Positions 28,807-37,319 of a DNA stretch of 64,000 nucleotides are shown here, piece by piece (within the stretch, counting starts at the first letter, position 1; each line of letters begins with the position of its first letter). The stretch is from Rhodospirillales bacterium. Its GTDB lineage: Bacteria > Pseudomonadota > Alphaproteobacteria > Rhodospirillales > Magnetovibrionaceae. Below the pieces are notes generated by a model that did no database searches, was not told the origin of the DNA, and worked only from the letters and a program-made list of their open reading frames with translations. A program made the translations under genes and the position numbers. The stretch is taken from positions 59,470-123,469 of the forward strand of contig JANLGW010000026.1 in assembly GCA_024653965.1 (NCBI GenBank), in the 5' to 3' direction.

Positions 28807-29000
28807 AAAAAAAAGTGACGAAACGAACTCACTTTTATCGTTATTTTTCAAAGCCATAATTTTTCAAACCGATCATTTTCAAGGCCGTTTTTCTTCAAAA
28901 AAGGGCCGCTTTTTTTCAAAAAACGGCATTTTTTGACACATCCCAACCACCACAACACCCGCCGCCTGCCGAACAACCAAATGAATAGGAATATATAGCA
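28807..29000. repeat. Intergenic element, copy I
   Basis: Opens with an A-run then GTGACGAAACGAA and closes with the 16-mer ATAGGAATATATAGCA (28985-29000). The same outer motifs in the same order, about 160-180 bp apart, occur at 42280-42454, and GGAAAN5TCAAC follows both. The interiors differ. Nature unknown. Confidence 0.5.
28843..28935. repeat. Degenerate T-rich tandem repeat
   Basis: Five to six imperfect units of the form TTTTTCAAA followed by six to ten mixed bases (often containing CCG or GCC), with a period of roughly 16-20 bp. It gives strong strand asymmetry (T-rich plus strand). Confidence 0.6.
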
Positions 29001-29134
29001 AATATCAGGAAATTTGTCAACAAATCTCGGCGGGCGGCCCGCACGCCGCACCTCGCCCTGGACTTCCGATGAAGGAGCCTTACATAAAGGGGGAAATGGA
29101 CTATGATTAGCCAAAGCAAATATATGAGGATGCC

Positions 29135-29485
29135 ATGCCCGATACCACAGACTTCAAAGACGCCCTGACCATCGGCGACGGCGCCGTCGCCCGCATCAAA
29201 CAGCTCATCGCCATCGACGGCAAACCGGCGATGAAACTGCGCATTTCCATCAGCGGCGGGGGCTGTTCGGGCTTTCAGTACAATTTCAGCCTCGACGACG
29301 CCGTCGGCGGCGACGATGTCGCCTTTGAAAAGGACGGCATTACGGTTTTAGTCGACGAAACCTCGATCCCGTTCGTCAACGGCGCGGTGCTGGATTACAA
29401 AACCGACCTGATGGGCGCGTATTTCACCGTCGACAACCCCAACGCCAGCTCGACCTGCGGCTGCGGATCGTCATTCTCGGTTTAG
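29135..29485 (+). CDS. erpA: Iron-sulfur cluster insertion protein, A-type carrier
   Basis: 116 residues. The three conserved cysteines of A-type carriers are present: one in GGGCSGFQYNF and two in STCGCGSSFSV near the C-terminus. Such proteins pass Fe-S clusters to targets; ErpA serves essential ones such as isoprenoid enzymes, and IspH (a 4Fe-4S enzyme) is encoded further along this window. The symbol rests on the usual dgt-erpA neighbourhood in alphaproteobacteria; IscA/SufA cannot be fully excluded. Confidence 0.88.
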   Translation: MPDTTDFKDALTIGDGAVARIKQLIAIDGKPAMKLRISISGGGCSGFQYNFSLDDAVGGDDVAFEKDGITVLVDETSIPFVNGAVLDYKTDLMGAYFTVDNPNASSTCGCGSSFSV

Positions 29486-29523
29486 CCAAACGCCCCTTCA
29501 AAGCGGCTTTCACGCCCGCGCTA

Positions 29524-29688
29524 ATGCTGACGGCGGCAGAAATGCTGGCGTTTGCATTTGCGTTGACGCTACCCTTGCGCCCCGGCTGGGTTGCGGCCCC
29601 GCTTACTGAGGCCCAAGTGGTAAAGCATATTATTACCCTTACGCACGCCACGGAGTTAGCCGTCGAACTGATCGACAATAAACCGTAA
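29524..29688 (+). CDS. Possible small exported protein
   Basis: A 54-residue frame with a hydrophobic, signal-like start (MLAFAFALTLPL) and a mixed helical remainder ending VELIDNKP. The frame stays open upstream to inside erpA, and no good ribosome site is visible, so it may be non-coding. Listed because the sequence looks protein-like and otherwise the 260 bp between erpA and the next gene would be empty. Confidence 0.25.
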   Translation: MLTAAEMLAFAFALTLPLRPGWVAAPLTEAQVVKHIITLTHATELAVELIDNKP

Positions 29689-29744
29689 CGAAACCGTCAG
29701 CGGCGTCGTCTAAATGAGAGAACCAACATGATGAGGATTTTCCA

Positions 29745-29984
29745 ATGGACGAACGTATGAAAGAACTGGTGGCCATCGGCGCTTCGGCGGCGGTCAACTG
29801 CCACCCCTGCCTGGAATACCACCTGGCGGAATGCGACCGGCTGAGCATCGACCGCGAGGAGGTGAAAGCCGCCGTCGAAGTCGGACTGATGGTCAACAAG
29901 GGCGCGGCAACCAAGACCCGAGCCAAGGCGGAGACCCTGCTAGGCCTAGACAAGGAGGCCAAGAGTGGCTGCTGTGGAGGCTGA
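29745..29984 (+). CDS. Carboxymuconolactone decarboxylase/AhpD-like small protein
   Basis: 79 residues with one AhpD-type core. The redox pair is CHPC in AAVNCHPCLEYHL, with the downstream His typical of AhpD-like active sites. The C-terminus ends SGCCGG, adding two more cysteines. Likely a thiol-redox or metal-related protein. It is well preceded by an AGGA-type site and overlaps the ECF sigma gene by 20 bp, so the two are almost certainly co-expressed. Confidence 0.85.
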   Translation: MDERMKELVAIGASAAVNCHPCLEYHLAECDRLSIDREEVKAAVEVGLMVNKGAATKTRAKAETLLGLDKEAKSGCCGG

Positions 29985-30501
29985 CCAGATTGCCGCGCAC
30001 CGTGAGACGGTGCGCGGCGTCCTCTTGCGCCTAGTGCGCGATTCCGCCTTGGCCGACGACTTGGTGCAAGAGACGATGCTGCGCGCCACCCGGGCCGTTG
30101 CCTCCATGCGCGGCGATGCCGCTCTCGCCACTTGGTTGACGGCGATTGCCCTGAACGTCGCCCGCGATCATTTCCGCGTCACCAAGCGGACGCCCCAGAC
30201 CGCCCCGCTGGAACAGGCCGAGCAAATGCCGGACGCCGGCGACACCGAGGGCGAAGTCATGCAGGCCGAGATGTCCATCTGCATCTTAGGCCATGTCGCC
30301 CGGTTGCCTGAACGGCAAAGAGAGGCCGTTCTGCTCCATCATTTCGGCAGCCTCGGCCACCGCGAGATTGCCTCCACTCTGGGTATCTCCGAAGGCAACG
30401 CCCGGATCATCCTCCATCGCGGGCTGGCGGCCCTGCGTGCCAGCTTGGGCCGGGAGTGCTCGCTGAACTTCAACGACGACATTCCCTGCGAGCGGCTGTA
30501 A
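29965..30501 (+). CDS. ECF-type RNA polymerase sigma factor
   Basis: 178 residues from a GTG at 29965 preceded by AGGAGG. Region 2 is at about residues 10-80 (DDLVQETMLRATRA), and region 4 at about 120-170 holds the helix-turn-helix HREIASTLGISEGNARIILH. There is no anti-sigma gene next to it. Instead it overlaps the AhpD-like gene, suggesting control by a soluble redox-active partner or by expression alone (inference). The last residues include cysteines (GRECSLNFNDDIPCERL) that could be redox-sensitive. Confidence 0.88.
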   Translation: MAAVEADQIAAHRETVRGVLLRLVRDSALADDLVQETMLRATRAVASMRGDAALATWLTAIALNVARDHFRVTKRTPQTAPLEQAEQMPDAGDTEGEVMQAEMSICILGHVARLPERQREAVLLHHFGSLGHREIASTLGISEGNARIILHRGLAALRASLGRECSLNFNDDIPCERL

Positions 30502-30570
30502 CGGATCAGCCTCTCCCTCCGTCCAAAAATCAAATCCACGGGAAGGAGCGATACCGATGTGCGGCGAAAA

Positions 30571-32853
30571 TTACTTCGACGTCGCCGTGAACACGCCGTC
30601 CCACTCCGCACCCGGCGGGTTGGCTTGGTATTCGTCGATGCGTTCGTCGTAAAGATCGAAGAAGTGGTCGATGTCGTAAATCTTGCCCATTTCGCGGGCT
30701 TGATCATTGGCGGCTTTGGCTCCGGCCCAATCCTGGGCGCGATAGAGGCGCAGCATTTCGTCGACCTTGGCCTTAAAGACCTGAAACTCGGGTTTCGCCG
30801 CTTCCGTTTCGTCGCCCAGCAACGAGAAGATGCGCACCGCTTGGGTCTTGCCTTTGACCTTAATCAGATCAAGCTCGATGACCGCCATGCCGGGCGCAGC
30901 CTTGGCGGTGGTTTCGCCGATCACGATGCGCACGCCGTAAGGCTTGCTCTGCCCTTCCAGACGGCTGGCTAAGTTCACGGTGTCGCCCAACACCGAATAA
31001 TCGAAGCGTTGGTCGGATCCCATGTTGCCGACGACGCATTCGCCGGAGTTGAGGCCCACGCCGACTTTGAGCGGAATGTGCTTGCGGCCTTCTTCCTTGG
31101 CCTCTTGCTCCAAGCGGTCGTTCAGGGGGGCCATTTCTTCCAGCATCGCCAATGCCGACAGGCAGGCGTGCTTGGCGTGCTCGGCATCGTCCAACGGCGC
31201 ATTCCAAAACGCCATGATGCAGTCGCCCATGTATTTATCGACCGTGCCCTTGCGTGCCAAAATAACGTTGGTGAGCGGGGTGAGCAGTTTATTGATGAGT
31301 TTGGTCAGGCCTTCGGCGTCGAACTGTTCGGAAATGGTGGTGAACCCGCGCACGTCGCAAAACAGCAGCGTCATGTCGCGTTTTTGCCCGCCCAGCTTCA
31401 ACTGGTCGGGGTTTTCCGCGACCACGTTGACCATGTCGGGCGACAGATATTTGGAGAACGCTTCGCGGGTCTGGCGCTTGGCCGCTTCTTCGCGTGAGAA
31501 GTTCAAATACGTCAGCGTCGAATACAGCAAGAAGGTGGATACTACCGCGAAGGTCGCATCCAACAGCACCCGATTTTCGGAAAACATATACCAAGATGAC
31601 CCTGCCGCGCCGCCCGCCAGCAACACGAACACCATCAGCGAGCGCGAAGCGCCCAACATCGGCACCAAAACGATCATCAGCAAGCCGCCCAACGTGACGA
31701 GCACGATTTCCAAGCCTTTGATTTGCAGGGGCCGCGACAAAAACTGTTCCGCCGCCACCACTGCGCCCTGGGCACGATCGATGGCCAGCGCGTTTTCGAC
31801 GATCTGGGCGTGTACTTCGACCCCGGGAATCAGAGAATCAATGGGGGTCGAGCGAATATCCAACAGCCCCACGGCGGAGGTGCCGACGAAGCCGATCTTG
31901 CCCGCGATTTTGGATGGATCCACCGTGCCGTTCAACACATCGGCGGCGGAAACATAAAGCGACATATCGTGCGGCGCGAAGTATGGACGCACCATGCCGA
32001 ATTCATCCGTAGGGATTTTCAACCCCTTGGGCTTGACCTTGCTTTTCGGCGCCACGCCGATGCCCACAATGCCGGAAGGACTGACTTCGGCCATCAGGGT
32101 CGGCACTTGGAAACCGACGCGGATCGCTTCGACGGAAAGGGCCGGATAAAGGTTATCCCCATGTTTGGAGACCATTGGCACTTCGCGGATGATGCCGTCC
32201 AGGGATGGATTGAGAGAGAACATGCCGATGCCCTTGGCGTTCTTTTCCAATACCGGCAAATTGCGGATCAAGGTCGGAATGTTATTGAGAAACGCAGTCG
32301 GTTCAGGCGCATCCGAAGTGAGCTTGCGCACCGCCACCGATTTATTGAACGGCTCACCCGCTTCGTTGGGCAACTGGTCCCAATAACCCGCCTGACCCAA
32401 AACCACATTGGTCTGAGCGATAATGCCGGCCAGCAGTTCATCATTGCTTTCAAGGGTGAGGATCTTTTGGCGCACGTCCTCGTCAAGACCCGCCAGGGAA
32501 TTCACCACGCCGAGCGGATTCATGCGGTCCGGTTCGGCGAACACGATGTCGAATGCCGTTGAGCCGATGCCCAAATTGTGCAGGTTGATGACCAACTGCG
32601 CCAAGGTTTTGCGCGACCACGGCCACTGCCCGACTTCTTTAAGGCTGCGCTCGTCGATGTCGATGATGGTGACCAGCCGATCTTCGGGTGCGGGAAGCTG
32701 GCGCGGCTTAATCTGCTGATAGATGTCGAAACTTTTTTCGCGCAGGAACTGGACCGGATAGGGATCCAAACGGGAAAGCGCAATCAGCCCCACCAGCAAA
32801 ACAAAACCCAGCAGCCGGTCGAAACTGAACGCCTTTTTGAAAAACCGTTTCAT
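30571..32853 (-). CDS. CHASE2-domain adenylate/guanylate cyclase
   Basis: About 760 residues from the ATG at 32853. Layout: membrane helix (about 12-28), periplasmic CHASE2 sensor (about 40-330), three membrane helices (about 350-440), class III cyclase domain (about 475-650). Catalytic features: metal Asp in LLFCDVRGFTTISEQF, base-recognising Lys and second metal Asp in VDKYMGDCIMAFWNAP, and the FDYSVLGDTVNLASRLEG block. It should make cAMP (or cGMP) in response to an external signal. The C-terminal 70 residues are the usual helical tail ending FTATSK. The cyclic-nucleotide-gated channel at 14369 is a possible receptor. Confidence 0.92.
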   Translation of the reverse strand: MKRFFKKAFSFDRLLGFVLLVGLIALSRLDPYPVQFLREKSFDIYQQIKPRQLPAPEDRLVTIIDIDERSLKEVGQWPWSRKTLAQLVINLHNLGIGSTAFDIVFAEPDRMNPLGVVNSLAGLDEDVRQKILTLESNDELLAGIIAQTNVVLGQAGYWDQLPNEAGEPFNKSVAVRKLTSDAPEPTAFLNNIPTLIRNLPVLEKNAKGIGMFSLNPSLDGIIREVPMVSKHGDNLYPALSVEAIRVGFQVPTLMAEVSPSGIVGIGVAPKSKVKPKGLKIPTDEFGMVRPYFAPHDMSLYVSAADVLNGTVDPSKIAGKIGFVGTSAVGLLDIRSTPIDSLIPGVEVHAQIVENALAIDRAQGAVVAAEQFLSRPLQIKGLEIVLVTLGGLLMIVLVPMLGASRSLMVFVLLAGGAAGSSWYMFSENRVLLDATFAVVSTFLLYSTLTYLNFSREEAAKRQTREAFSKYLSPDMVNVVAENPDQLKLGGQKRDMTLLFCDVRGFTTISEQFDAEGLTKLINKLLTPLTNVILARKGTVDKYMGDCIMAFWNAPLDDAEHAKHACLSALAMLEEMAPLNDRLEQEAKEEGRKHIPLKVGVGLNSGECVVGNMGSDQRFDYSVLGDTVNLASRLEGQSKPYGVRIVIGETTAKAAPGMAVIELDLIKVKGKTQAVRIFSLLGDETEAAKPEFQVFKAKVDEMLRLYRAQDWAGAKAANDQAREMGKIYDIDHFFDLYDERIDEYQANPPGAEWDGVFTATSK

Positions 32854-33205
32854 AACCGAGGTTTGCCCCTTCTGCCGCCCCACTGCCTTGAACTTAACAA
32901 ACAAGCTACAGGGGCTAAAGGTCAAGACAAAATCTATTTTTTCCCAAATTACCTATTTTTTCATTGACTCCGCGCGGGCCTTGCGAAAGTCATCAATAAG
33001 CCCCAAATTAAAGGATGAAAACGCTGTCAGAAGCCTTTGGAATCAAATGAAAAAAAGCATCGAATCGAACATAAATCTTCACCTTCCGTTAACCCGATTC
33101 TATGATGATAGGCAGGATTTATTGCGTGTGGCTCAGGTGGCCCACTCCGACCGAAAAGCTCGAAAAGAAGCTTTAACAACAAAGAGTTAAGTGGAGAATT
33201 AGGGC
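32854..33205. other. Intergenic region before the type I secretion genes
   Basis: 352 bp between divergent units. The only possible gene is the 47-residue frame listed separately. The 32930-32965 part is T-rich and probably contains promoter elements; none could be assigned with confidence. Confidence 0.4.
33047..33190 (+). CDS. Possible small protein upstream of the exporter
   Basis: 47 residues, MKKSIESNINLHLPLTRFYD then a basic helical half (VAQVAHSDRKARKEAL). The ribosome site is weak (GGAA). It ends 15 bp before the TTG of the ABC exporter gene. It may be a translated leader or spurious. Confidence 0.3.
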   Translation: MKKSIESNINLHLPLTRFYDDRQDLLRVAQVAHSDRKARKEALTTKS

Positions 33206-35623
33206 TTGTTCGGTTCGACCGACACATCGGCAAAAAGTTGGTTGAGGCCATTCCTCAGACCCATGACCCCCGTCTTCCGTGAAGTCGTGGCGATGTCTTT
33301 TTTCGTCAACCTTCTGGCGTTGGCGGTCCCCGTGTTCACCATGCAGGTTTACAACCGAGTGGTGAATAATGCTGGGATCAGCACGCTTCAGGGGTTGGTC
33401 GTAGGCATGTTTTTAGTACTTATATTCGATTATGTGCTGCGCCAATCGCGCGCGCGCATCCTGCAAACCGTGGCGCTGCGCGTTGACGTGGAACTGGGCC
33501 GGCGGTTATTTCGCAAGCTGATGCGTCTGCCGCTGCAAAACCTGGAAAGCCAGCCTTCGGCGCACTGGTCATCGTTATTTCGCGACGTGGACGTGATCCG
33601 CAACACGCTTTCGGGTTCCACCGCCCTGTTGGTTGCCGATCTGCCGTTCGCCTTTTTATTTTTGGTGTTGATCTTTATCATCGCCGCGCCGGTGGCGTGG
33701 GTTCTGTTGGTCATGCTGCCGGTGTTCATGTTCATCGCGTGGCGTTCGGCCAACATCATGGGCGACGCCAGCGGCCAGGAACGCCAATCCACGCAAACCC
33801 GCGACAGCTTGATCGCCGAAATGATCGCCGGGCGCACCACCATCAAAGCCTTGGCGCTGGATCGCTCGATGGAGCCGGTGTGGGAAGAAAAACACGCGCA
33901 AAACATCGAAAACGCCATCGTTCGCGGGTCCAAGACCGATGGATTTTCAAACTTGGGCGCATCGCTCAGCCTGATTACCAGCCTGCTTCTGACCACCGTC
34001 GGCGCGTTGGCGATTATCGACCAAAACCTGACCATCGGCGCGCTCATCGCCACCAATATGCTTTCCGGGCGCATCATGGGACCGCTCAATCAGTTGGTCG
34101 GCACGTGGCGCGTCTATTCCGGTTTTGTGCAATCCGCCGAACGCTTAGGCGTCGTGTTTGCCGCATCGGCGGAGCGCGAAGAAAGCGAAGTGCAGTTGGA
34201 AAAGCCCAAGGGCAAACTGACCGTAGAAAACGTGGTCTTCGCGTATGCCGAAGGTCAAGCCCCGGTGGTATCGGGCATTTCGCTGGAAATCGAACCCGGC
34301 GGCGTACACGCGCTGGTCGGGCGCAACGGTTCGGGCAAGACCACGCTGCTCAAGATTCTGCAGGGCCTCTATCAGCCGCAAAAAGGCCGCGTGCTGATGG
34401 ATGGCGCAGACATTGCGCAATTCACGCGCTCGGAACTGGCCGATTGGCTGGGCTATGTGCCGCAAGAAAGCGTGCTGTTCGCCGGCACGGTGCGCGACAA
34501 CATCACCTCCCGCCAACCCCACGCCTCGGACGAAGAAATCATCAAGGCCGCGACCGAAGCTGGCGTGCATCACTTCATCATCGATCTGCCGGACGGCTAC
34601 GCCACGGAAATCGGCGAGGCCGGTTCACGCCTATCGGGCGGTCAGCGTCAGCGCATCGCCATCGCACGCGCCCTGGTCGGCGACCCACCGGTGGTGCTGT
34701 TGGACGAACCCTCATCAAGCCTCGACCGCCATGCGGAACACGAACTTAAAGACACCCTGACGAAGATCGCAAAAACGCGCACCGTCATCATGGTGAGCCA
34801 CAGCCCGACGCTGCTTTCCGCGTGCGATTTCCTCTATGCGCTGGATCGCGGCAAACTGGCGCTGGCCGGTCCTGCGCGTGAAATTCTGCCCCGCCTGTTC
34901 GGCGGCAAAGCTCCTCCGCCCAAAGACGACGGCCCCAAACCCGGTCCCGGCAAAGGCCCGGGCGGTGGTCACAGCGGCGGCCCCGGAAAACCAGGCGGCG
35001 GCGCGCCCAAGCCGAGTGCTGGCATCCCCGCCCCTGCCGCAGCCCCCCTCTCTGCGAAACCCACCTCGGCCCCTGCCCTGCAACCGTTGGCGGGTGCCCA
35101 AGCTGGCGCTCAAACCAGCGCCACGGCCAAGGTTGCGGCAGCCCTGCGCACGGCAAAACCAACGCCGCCCGTTCTCAAACCCTTGCCCAAACCCAAGGTT
35201 GGCGCGCAGTTGCGCACCACCGCGTCGGCAACACCGCCCAGCCCCGCACAGACCAGCCCAAGACAGACCAGCCCAATACAGGCCAACGCGAAACCGGCTC
35301 CGGCAACACCCATTGGCGGCGCGGCGACCAAACCTCTTATCCTGCCGAACATCATCGGCCCCGCGCGTCCTACGCTACGTTCCGCACCAAAATCGCGCGC
35401 CGCCGCCACGCCCGATACGACTTCGGCCAATGACAGTTCGCTTTCCACCCCAACGCCGCACAAAGGCGTGCGCGTGGGTGCGCAGTTGCGCCCATCCACC
35501 ACGACCGCCCTTCAGCACTGGGCGGAAACCGGCAATGGCGGACGCAATCCCCACACGACGCGCAGTGTCGGCGCACGGTCACGCTCCACCCCCACAACCC
35601 GCCGCCCGAGCGGCGCGGAATAA
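33206..35623 (+). CDS. Type I secretion ABC transporter with long proline-rich C-terminal tail
   Basis: 805 residues from a TTG at 33206 (GGAGA 8 bases upstream; ATG 33263 is an alternative). Residues about 20-300 are the six-helix ABC membrane domain without an N-terminal peptidase, as in PrtD/LapB-type exporters of RTX proteins. The ATPase holds Walker A GRNGSGKTT, signature LSGGQRQR and Walker B VVLLDEPSSSLDR. After the ATPase (end about residue 565) comes a 240-residue Pro/Ala/Gly/Thr-rich extension with repeated VGAQLR units, which is not usual in the family. It is followed 18 bp later by the HlyD adaptor. The RTX protein at 61309 is the obvious cargo candidate. Confidence 0.9.
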   Translation: MFGSTDTSAKSWLRPFLRPMTPVFREVVAMSFFVNLLALAVPVFTMQVYNRVVNNAGISTLQGLVVGMFLVLIFDYVLRQSRARILQTVALRVDVELGRRLFRKLMRLPLQNLESQPSAHWSSLFRDVDVIRNTLSGSTALLVADLPFAFLFLVLIFIIAAPVAWVLLVMLPVFMFIAWRSANIMGDASGQERQSTQTRDSLIAEMIAGRTTIKALALDRSMEPVWEEKHAQNIENAIVRGSKTDGFSNLGASLSLITSLLLTTVGALAIIDQNLTIGALIATNMLSGRIMGPLNQLVGTWRVYSGFVQSAERLGVVFAASAEREESEVQLEKPKGKLTVENVVFAYAEGQAPVVSGISLEIEPGGVHALVGRNGSGKTTLLKILQGLYQPQKGRVLMDGADIAQFTRSELADWLGYVPQESVLFAGTVRDNITSRQPHASDEEIIKAATEAGVHHFIIDLPDGYATEIGEAGSRLSGGQRQRIAIARALVGDPPVVLLDEPSSSLDRHAEHELKDTLTKIAKTRTVIMVSHSPTLLSACDFLYALDRGKLALAGPAREILPRLFGGKAPPPKDDGPKPGPGKGPGGGHSGGPGKPGGGAPKPSAGIPAPAAAPLSAKPTSAPALQPLAGAQAGAQTSATAKVAAALRTAKPTPPVLKPLPKPKVGAQLRTTASATPPSPAQTSPRQTSPIQANAKPAPATPIGGAATKPLILPNIIGPARPTLRSAPKSRAAATPDTTSANDSSLSTPTPHKGVRVGAQLRPSTTTALQHWAETGNGGRNPHTTRSVGARSRSTPTTRRPSGAE

Positions 35624-35641
35624 GGGATAGGAGCCCCATCA

Positions 35642-37006
35642 ATGGCCATTTCATTCGCGCAAAAAAATGCCCCGACCGCCCCCGTTGCTCACACCGCTCA
35701 CACCACCCTGGGCGCAAACAAACTTGACACTTTGCTGGCGGCCCATCCGGTGCCCACATGGCGGAACGCGGCATGGCCGGTGATGGCCTTGATCGTCCTT
35801 GGTTTTATCTGGTCGAACTTCGCCAAGCTCGACGAAGTCGCGGTGGCCCCCGGTGAAGTCATTCCACTGGGCAATACCAAAGTCATCCAGCATCTGGAAG
35901 GCGGCATCATCCAGGATCTGCGCATCAAAGAAGGCGACGTGGTGCGCGCCGGACAAACCCTTATGCAATTGGACTTAGGATCCGGCGGCGCAAACATTCA
36001 AGAATTGCAAGTGCGTTTGGATTCAGAGTTGCTCACCCGCGCACGCCTAGAAGCGGAAGCCAACGGCGCGGAATTGCCGGCCTTCTCCGAAGAAGTTCGA
36101 ACGCGCTCCCCCGAGGAAACCAACGCTCAACTGCAAGCCTTCAACGCGCGCAAACGCCAATTGTCTGCGGGTCTGTCGATCCTCCAAGAATTGGTCAAAC
36201 AGCGCAAACTTGAAGTGCAGGAACTTGAAGCCCGCATGGGTGCGGTGAAAAACAACCTAGACCTCGCCCGTGAACGCTTCAAGATTTCCGAAGGCCTGTT
36301 GGCCAGCGGGTTGACCTCACGCGTCGATCACTTGCAACTGGGCGCGGAAGTCGAAAACCTACAAGGTGAATTGCAGACCATTCAGGCGTCCATCCCGCGT
36401 TCGCGCGCTGCCGTATCCGAAGCCGAACAACGCGTCGGAGAAGACGAAGCGCGCTTTCGCCGCGAAGCCCAAGACGAATTGAACAAAACCGAGCAATCCA
36501 TCAGCCGCATCCGCGAACTGCTCAACAAAGCCAACGAACAAGGCGTGCGCGCCGAAATCAAAAGCCCCATCGACGGCATCGTCATCAACCTAGCCTTCAC
36601 CGCCGTGGGCAACGTGATCAAACCGGGCGAACCCATCATGGAATTGGTTCCGACCGGCGAAAACATGGTGATCGAGGCCCGCATGCGCCCCACCGATCGC
36701 GGTTATGTCGCCGAAGGCCAGCGCGCCTTGGTCAAGATTTCCACCTATGACTTCGCCCGTTACGGCGGGTTGGATGGCATCGTCTCCTTAGTCGCCGCCG
36801 ATACCAGCACGGATGAAGACGGCATGCCCTATTTCCGTGTCGTGGTGCAGCCGGAAAAGACGTTCCTGGGCGATACCCCCGGTATGTTGCCCATCATGCC
36901 GGGCATGGAAGCCACCGTGGACATCCACACCGGGCAAAAAACGGTCATGGATTACCTAATCAAACCCGTGTTGAAACTGAAGGATGAAGCCTTCCGCGAA
37001 CGCTAG
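35642..37006 (+). CDS. HlyD-family type I secretion membrane fusion protein
   Basis: 454 residues. One N-terminal membrane helix (AWPVMALIVLGFIWSNF), a split lipoyl domain (GEVIPLGNTKVIQHLEGG...), a long periplasmic coiled-coil hairpin (about 120-290) and a C-terminal beta-barrel domain ending in the classic KPVLKLKDEAFRER. It links the ABC exporter to an outer-membrane TolC-type channel, which is not in this window. The stop codon TAG is part of the CTAG end of the three-hairpin repeat. Confidence 0.93.
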   Translation: MAISFAQKNAPTAPVAHTAHTTLGANKLDTLLAAHPVPTWRNAAWPVMALIVLGFIWSNFAKLDEVAVAPGEVIPLGNTKVIQHLEGGIIQDLRIKEGDVVRAGQTLMQLDLGSGGANIQELQVRLDSELLTRARLEAEANGAELPAFSEEVRTRSPEETNAQLQAFNARKRQLSAGLSILQELVKQRKLEVQELEARMGAVKNNLDLARERFKISEGLLASGLTSRVDHLQLGAEVENLQGELQTIQASIPRSRAAVSEAEQRVGEDEARFRREAQDELNKTEQSISRIRELLNKANEQGVRAEIKSPIDGIVINLAFTAVGNVIKPGEPIMELVPTGENMVIEARMRPTDRGYVAEGQRALVKISTYDFARYGGLDGIVSLVAADTSTDEDGMPYFRVVVQPEKTFLGDTPGMLPIMPGMEATVDIHTGQKTVMDYLIKPVLKLKDEAFRER

Positions 37007-37141
37007 GGTCGGATCGCTTTAGGTAGAATCGCTTGTGCGATCCTGCCTAAAGCGTGAATCCGCCCCGATCAATGTGTTAGAGGGCGATTCACGGATTGGG
37101 TTGAAGCAAAAATGCATCAACCTAATCCGATCGCACTCTAG
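37003..37141. repeat. Three-hairpin interspersed repeat, copy A
   Basis: 139 bp running from CTAGGGTCGGATCG to CGATCGCACTCTAG. Three consecutive stem-loops are visible: one around TAGGTAGAATCGC/GCGATCCTGCCTA, one around CGTGAATC/GATTCACG, one around GGATTGGGTTGA/TCAACCTAATCC. Related copies lie at 49066 and 53283. The first CTAG contains the stop codon of the HlyD gene. Confidence 0.9.
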
Positions 37142-37319
37142 AGGTACGTTACGCATGTGGATTTCCCTACGCCTTCAACATTGGTTATGATTGACACCAG
37201 GGGCGCGATTCGCGCTATGTATATGTATATTATTGACTGTAAGCCGTTTTGCGCTCACGGGTGCGCATTGGCGATAAGGTTAAACGTGTAAAGAGCCCAA
37301 TAGGGGGGGGAAGTGCCTG

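Larger units (their letters stand above)
28704..29134. other. Gene-free, AT-rich divergent intergenic region
   Basis: 431 bp between dgt and erpA with no supportable gene. It contains two near-copies of CCACCCCGAAGGGG...CAAGGA (28718-28762), a T-rich degenerate repeat (28843-28935), and the outer motifs of an intergenic element shared with 42280-42459. Promoters for both flanking genes must lie here. Confidence 0.6.

Noticed and set aside
37169..37319. Promoter for motA in the AT-rich stretch with repeated TATATG
   Set aside because: Several AT-rich hexamers but no -35/-10 pair with acceptable spacing could be singled out.
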